Both the position numbers and the translations under genes were made by a program. This document shows positions 60,901-64,000 of a DNA stretch of 64,000 nt, piece after piece. How positions within the stretch are numbered: position 1 is the first letter of the stretch; every line of letters starts with the position of its first letter. The notes below the pieces were generated by a model. It ran no database searches. It was given only the letters and a program-made list of their open reading frames with translations, and was not told the origin of the DNA. Source of the stretch: Paeniglutamicibacter psychrophenolicus (lineage in GTDB: Bacteria > Actinomycetota > Actinomycetes > Actinomycetales > Micrococcaceae); the NCBI RefSeq assembly GCF_017876575.1, contig NZ_JAGIOE010000002.1:1-64000 (forward strand). The letters are read 5' to 3'.

Positions 60901-63451
60901 CTTGGAAGGTCTGCTTGCTGGCTTTCACATCCCAGTTCGCACCACTGGCCCTATCCACATGGGCACGCGGGTCCTTGATCAGATCACGAAGGAACTGCGC
61001 ATGGATTTCCGGGGCGATCCAGACCGAACCAACCTTCGCCTCAATCTCATCCGCACCCAAGGGACGCGGCAGCACATCCTGCAGATCGGTGACATTGCGC
61101 TGATACATCGGGTCATCGATTGCCGCTGCGGTGGCGGCATCGAGCTTTTCGCGGATATCCCCGCTGAGGTATTCGGCACGGGTCTCCATGACCCCCGGTT
61201 CACCGGGAACGTCATAGACCAAATCCCCCAGCGCTTCGCGCGCCTGTGCTGGTTCGGTGCCCAGCAAGGAAGCAATATATTCCAGATCAACTTCACCCAC
61301 GGCATCCAGGGTGACGACCAAGCCCTCGGCGGGGGTGTCCACCCCGCGCACGGGCTTGCGCGGCTGAACCTGGCGTTCGGTCAGCAGTGCTGCCGGGGCC
61401 GCACTTTGGGTTCCCTCATCAAAGTACTCAAGGGCTGACACCAAGGGGCCGTAGGGGTCTTTGCGCAGCGTAGCCATGACGCGCGGCTGTATGCGGGAGA
61501 GGATGTCATTCCCGTGCTCGTCCGTGCGTCCCGTGCGCCGCTGACCGAACCGGTTAATCGGCCCGTACTTTGCCGCGTATTGCTCGTATTTGGTCGCCAG
61601 TTCAGCGCGAGCGGTCACCAATTCATCGGTGTCCTCCACGTTGGAGGCTTCCAGGCTCAAGACCAAGCGTGCTCCGTCGCGCAATCCAAGGAGGGAACGC
61701 AGTTCGGCCTGTTGGGTGGCGGGGACTGTCAGCGGCTCGGCGACCCTGTTAGAGCTGACCTGGGTGAAGGTTCCATCCTCGAGCGCGGCGATGTGCCCGA
61801 CCTGTTCGCTGGCTGGTGTTTGCGGCATACGCGCTGCTGCTTGCACTTCGGCGGCGCGCAGGTCTTCTCCCATCCCCCGGCCTGCGGCCACGGCGGTGGT
61901 GGCAATCTCCTGCAACTGCTCATGCAGCTGTGCGGGGACTGCCTGCAAGTCATCGGTCCGCACGTTCACGGTGGCGTTGCCGTACATACCGTTGCCCACT
62001 TCAATCTCCCCCAGGACCTTGTCCGAGTTCTGGGTGAAGTAGTTATTGATGCGTGCTTCGGCCCCGGATGCGGTGGCGACGGGCCGGGAATCCAGCCACT
62101 CTGCATTCCCTGGTTCTTCTCCTGGCAGGCGGCGGCGGAAGACCAGGACATCGGTCAGTGCGTCCGTGCCGGCTGCCCTGCGGTGTGCCCCGTTGGGCAG
62201 CCGCACCGCGCCCAAAAGGTCCGCATTATCAAAGATTTCCCGTCGCGCGGCCGGATTCTGCGCATCAAGGGTGAAGGCCGAGGAAACCACTCCCACCACA
62301 CCCCCGGGACGGGTGAGATCCAGGGACTTGATGATGAAGTGGTTGTGCATCGAGTGCCGGCCCTGGTTGTGGGTCGTATCGTGCAAGATGTTCCGGCCAA
62401 AGGGCACGTTGCCCACCGTGGCATCGAAACGTGCCGAACCGAACTGCGAGTCCGCAAAGGACTCGGTACGGATCGTGGCTCCTGGGTACAAAGCTTGGGA
62501 AATACCTGCGGTGATGGGGTCCAGCTCCACCCCGGTCATGGTGGCTCCCTCCGGTGCCAAACCAATGAAGGTGCCAGCACCGGACCCTGGCTCCAAAACA
62601 TTGCCGCCCTCGAAGCCCAGGGTTTGCAGGGTCTGCCAGATCTCGGTGGCCAGTGCCGGGTCGGTGTAGTGGGCATTGATGACCGTGCGGTTCGCCGCCC
62701 GGTATTCGGCCTCGGTGAGGAGTTCGCGCAACTCTGCGCGATCCTCGGCATATTCGGGGCGGTTTTCGTCAAAGACTTCTGCCACCCCGGTGGCTCCCCA
62801 GCTGCCCCACCGGGCCAGGATTTCCTTCTCCGATGCGCTGGCCTCACGCTCGGCCTCTTGTAGCCCGCGCAAGGTGCGCAAGGCTTCAAGGTTGGCGCGG
62901 AACCGCGCCCTGGCGCCCGAGGGTGCCAAGGCATCCTGGTTGACTGGAATGAACCGTGAGAGCGTTTCTACTGGTTCAGGTCGTGTCCCATCTCTTCCTG
63001 CTGCAATTCCTCCAGGGTCTCGCGGTGAAGCCGGTTCACTTCCTTCATGTATTCCAGATAGACGCCCATCGTGCTCGGTTCCTCGTCCTCGTCCGGCTCC
63101 TCCTCCAAGTCCTCCGGCTGTGGGGTCAACATCTCGGCCCTCACGATTTCCTCCGCCTGCATCTTCGCGCCCGTCAACCTCCCGACCTTCTCCAAATAGG
63201 TCTCCCCCGGCGAATCGGGTCCAGCGATCTGCACCTGCAGACTGTCCACGCTGTTCTCCGCTTCCTCCCCCAGGTTCGTGAACCAGGCTTCCGGGTCCAC
63301 TATCAGTTCGTACTGGCTCGGGGCCAGGGTCTTCCACGCGTTCTGTGCGAACTTGCCGTATGTGTTCATCACGAACCTCCTCGGGTTCTGGAAAGAGAAA
63401 ATCATCCAGGGATATTTGGCCCTGAACCTGGGTTTTGCGCGCTCTGGCCAC
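57908..63451 (-). CDS. giant plasmid-borne methyltransferase-helicase (SNF2-like)
   Basis: About 1,847 residues from the GTG at 63451 (GGGAG seven bases before). Residues 10-160 are low-complexity. Then APSGARARFRANLEALRTLR begins the conserved part. The SAM site is NVLEPGSGAGTFIGLAP near 285-298, and motif IV is VGNVPFG near 347 (NVPF instead of NPPF/Y). The helicase half has LFHEVGAGKTAEMVMGAMEL near 980, DYLIVDELHDFKNLETPSN near 1143 and VSQRHGRIIRQGNQNPE near 1490. Such DarB/antirestriction-like proteins travel with conjugative plasmids and are thought to protect incoming DNA. The true start could lie further downstream, because the first 160 codons overlap another gene. Confidence 0.88.
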   Translation of the reverse strand: MARARKTQVQGQISLDDFLFPEPEEVRDEHIRQVRTERVEDPGPEPVRTDSGPGSLVHEPGGGSGEQRGQSAGADRWTRFAGGDLFGEGREVDGREDAGGGNREGRDVDPTAGGLGGGAGRGRGTEHDGRLSGIHEGSEPASPRDPGGIAAGRDGTRPEPVETLSRFIPVNQDALAPSGARARFRANLEALRTLRGLQEAEREASASEKEILARWGSWGATGVAEVFDENRPEYAEDRAELRELLTEAEYRAANRTVINAHYTDPALATEIWQTLQTLGFEGGNVLEPGSGAGTFIGLAPEGATMTGVELDPITAGISQALYPGATIRTESFADSQFGSARFDATVGNVPFGRNILHDTTHNQGRHSMHNHFIIKSLDLTRPGGVVGVVSSAFTLDAQNPAARREIFDNADLLGAVRLPNGAHRRAAGTDALTDVLVFRRRLPGEEPGNAEWLDSRPVATASGAEARINNYFTQNSDKVLGEIEVGNGMYGNATVNVRTDDLQAVPAQLHEQLQEIATTAVAAGRGMGEDLRAAEVQAAARMPQTPASEQVGHIAALEDGTFTQVSSNRVAEPLTVPATQQAELRSLLGLRDGARLVLSLEASNVEDTDELVTARAELATKYEQYAAKYGPINRFGQRRTGRTDEHGNDILSRIQPRVMATLRKDPYGPLVSALEYFDEGTQSAAPAALLTERQVQPRKPVRGVDTPAEGLVVTLDAVGEVDLEYIASLLGTEPAQAREALGDLVYDVPGEPGVMETRAEYLSGDIREKLDAATAAAIDDPMYQRNVTDLQDVLPRPLGADEIEAKVGSVWIAPEIHAQFLRDLIKDPRAHVDRASGANWDVKASKQTFQARNDWGTHRMAAGEIFKNLLEQRRVQVTDPDPDDEKGNRRIVNPTETTAAQEKAQMIKERFSEWVWEDPARTVVLTDEYNRRFNSLVLRDYSIEGERLTFPGLVQSWKPRPHQRAAVARMISEPSVGLFHEVGAGKTAEMVMGAMELRRLGMTNKPAVVVPNHMLDQFAREWLQIYPQAQILAASSADLKGDKRREFVARAAANDWDAVIMTRNAFERIELSPESEEKYVMREIGKSRRELDAASARAAERGEKSMTVKKMETRLQAQEEKMKVLRDRPVDPGITFEQTGIDYLIVDELHDFKNLETPSNISDAAIDGSKRAADLHAKVDYLRETHGDRVITGATATPIANSVTEMYVMQRYLRPDLLEKAGINDFDTWAATFGEVVSEMEMSVAGGDSFKLKERFAKFQNVPELLKMFHTFADVKTAEDLQLPVPDLAAREDGKRLPRMVIVEPSAELSDYIADIGERAEAVQARQVDPREDNMLKISGDGRKAALDMRLVDPTLEMLEASTKTGAAADVIAGVYEKTKERIFMDPSTKEDHPTPGALQIVFCDLGTPSKDWNVYDQLKDDLAARGVPGEKVRFMHEAKNDAEKGRLFAACRSGDVAVLIGSTQKMGVGTNIQNRAVHLVDMDAPWRPADVSQRHGRIIRQGNQNPEVEISQVVTKGSFDTFMWQTLERKSKFIDQIMRGKLDVREIEDVGENTLSFAEVKAISSGNPLILEKSKAEQELSRLERLSRAWNRNQASLVHRKDGAETKGRVQIDNLPKLQAAAARTTGEVGGDSFAMTIKGTRHDKRTDAAEALGTWVKENTSFRPPMHAERDAGIAGTLAGHNVRVVEGMGILGDINSSPVRFHIDQAPGVYVEVGRETAMNPNVGLIQRLENQINRLPQAVVKLESAIEETRQEYRDAAAALREPFKHADALQVARWDVERIGRQMRGEENPQPTFDAELKTMQKIQRANSPVPAGTRGSALATEPAVASTRRGASTVDRADMER
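62968..63369 (-). CDS. TnpV-like protein nested in the 5' end of the helicase gene
   Basis: A 133-residue protein with GGAGG six bases before ATG. NTYGKFAQNAWKTLAPSQYE, IVDPEAWFTNLGEEAEN and GPDSPGETYLEKVGRLTGAK are the recurrent motifs of TnpV-like proteins on Gram-positive mobile elements. The tail is acidic. It lies in a different frame inside the first 160 codons assigned to the helicase, so either the two genes truly overlap or the helicase starts later. Role unknown. Confidence 0.75.
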   Translation of the reverse strand: MNTYGKFAQNAWKTLAPSQYELIVDPEAWFTNLGEEAENSVDSLQVQIAGPDSPGETYLEKVGRLTGAKMQAEEIVRAEMLTPQPEDLEEEPDEDEEPSTMGVYLEYMKEVNRLHRETLEELQQEEMGHDLNQ

Positions 63452-64000
63452 GTGTCGTCTCCCGGGGTGAGATTGCTGGTTTCTTACCAGCGTATCCATC
63501 CCCGGCCAGCCCATCCTGGCGCAGCGCACGAATGATCGTTGATCGACTGACCTCGAATTTCTCCGCAATGCGGTCAAGCGACCACTCTTCGTGCTCTCTC
63601 AGCCTGCGTGCCTCGCGCACATCATGAGGTTGCAAGCGTGGGGGCCGGCCTCCCTTGCCGGTGGCCGCCCCCAGACCGGCCATGGTGCGTTCGCGGATCA
63701 GTTCGCGCTCCATCTCGGCCACCGAGGCAATGATCCCGAACATCATGCGTCCCTGCATCGTGGTGGTGTCGATGCCTTCGGCCAGGGAGCGGAAGGCGAT
63801 CTTGCGTTCCTTGAGCGTGTCGAGCAGTTCAGCCAGGCCGCGCACGGTGCGGCCCAATCGATCCAGCTGGGTGACCACCAAGGTGTTGCCCGGCTGCATG
63901 GCACGCAGGCAGGCATCCAGTTCTGGGCGCACCACGGTTGCCCCTGGCTTCCCTTGGTCTGCATACACGTCATAACAGCCTGCGGCGATGAGTTGCTGGC
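63402..64000 (-). CDS. serine resolvase, 5' end cut by the window
   Basis: The visible 199 codons lack the N-terminal catalytic serine, which lies beyond the edge. QQLIAAGCYDVYADQGKPGA is the usual second segment, NTLVVTQLDRLGRTVRGLAE the third and MERELIRERTMAGLGAATGK the long helix. The C-terminal helix-turn-helix is EWSLDRIAEKFEVSRSTIIR. It is of the Tn3-resolvase type and differs from the resolvase at 12 kb. Its 3' end overlaps the proposed helicase start by about 50 bp. It probably resolves plasmid multimers. Confidence 0.92.
   Translation of the reverse strand, partial: QQLIAAGCYDVYADQGKPGATVVRPELDACLRAMQPGNTLVVTQLDRLGRTVRGLAELLDTLKERKIAFRSLAEGIDTTTMQGRMMFGIIASVAEMERELIRERTMAGLGAATGKGGRPPRLQPHDVREARRLREHEEWSLDRIAEKFEVSRSTIIRALRQDGLAGDGYAGKKPAISPRETTRGQSAQNPGSGPNIPG

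Overview
The window reads as high-GC actinobacterial DNA, most likely from the Arthrobacter/Micrococcaceae group, and its right half is clearly the backbone of a conjugative plasmid or plasmid-like integrated element. The evidence for this is a leaderless or GGAGG-led high-GC gene style, a ParA-type partition operon, a helix-turn-helix replication-initiator-like gene, umuDC, a DUF4913/SCO6880/VirD4-type actinobacterial conjugation operon, a relaxase/MobC pair with an oriT-like site, and a giant methylase-helicase of the kind carried by actinobacterial plasmids. No rRNA, tRNA or CRISPR array is visible.

Layout. 1-6.5 kb: an acyl-CoA catabolic cluster (biotin-carboxylase/BCCP end, MaoC hydratase, CitE-like lyase, a decayed CoA-transferase A gene, a family III CoA-transferase, an MHS-family transporter, an enoyl-CoA hydratase). 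Its gene order recalls the leucine/itaconate cluster of Mycobacterium. 6.6-9.2 kb: a complete IS21-type insertion sequence, next to the tail of a destroyed short-chain dehydrogenase. 9.6-11.8 kb: a PucR-type regulator divergent from an OsmC-like gene. 12-29 kb: an accessory island that looks like defence. It holds a serine resolvase, a zinc-ribbon protein with an HEPN-like motif, a convergent helicase with a nuclease-like tail, a four-gene restriction-modification-like operon (two adenine methylases, a GIY-YIG/T5orf172-helicase fusion, a small unknown protein), an XRE regulator, an Abi/HEPN protein, an HNH protein and a CoiA-like nuclease carrying an in-frame amber codon.

29-41.7 kb: plasmid maintenance. 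Here are a KfrA-like coiled-coil protein, umuDC, a partition operon (parA, small parB-like gene, DUF192 lipoprotein), several small plasmid genes (including an NrdH-redoxin) preceded by copies of a shared palindromic repeat centred on AGTACT, a DRGH-type nuclease with a duplicated small gene, a replication-initiator candidate and several small regulators. 41.8-53.6 kb: one tightly packed plus-strand conjugation operon (M23 peptidase, lipoprotein, two ParA-like proteins with degenerate P-loops, pilin-like protein, VirB8-like, VirB6-like, VirB4 split over two genes, VirD4, DUF4913), ending in a strong hairpin. 53.7-64 kb: the minus-strand transfer-processing region (coiled protein, relaxase, MobC, oriT candidate), then the methylase-helicase with a nested TnpV-like gene, and a serine resolvase cut by the window edge.

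The most novel parts are the operon at 18.0-23.3 kb, the zinc-ribbon/HEPN-like gene convergent with a helicase-nuclease at 13.0-17.7 kb, the dispersed AGTACT palindromes of the partition region, and the oriT candidate. All functional assignments come from reading motifs by eye. No database search was run.
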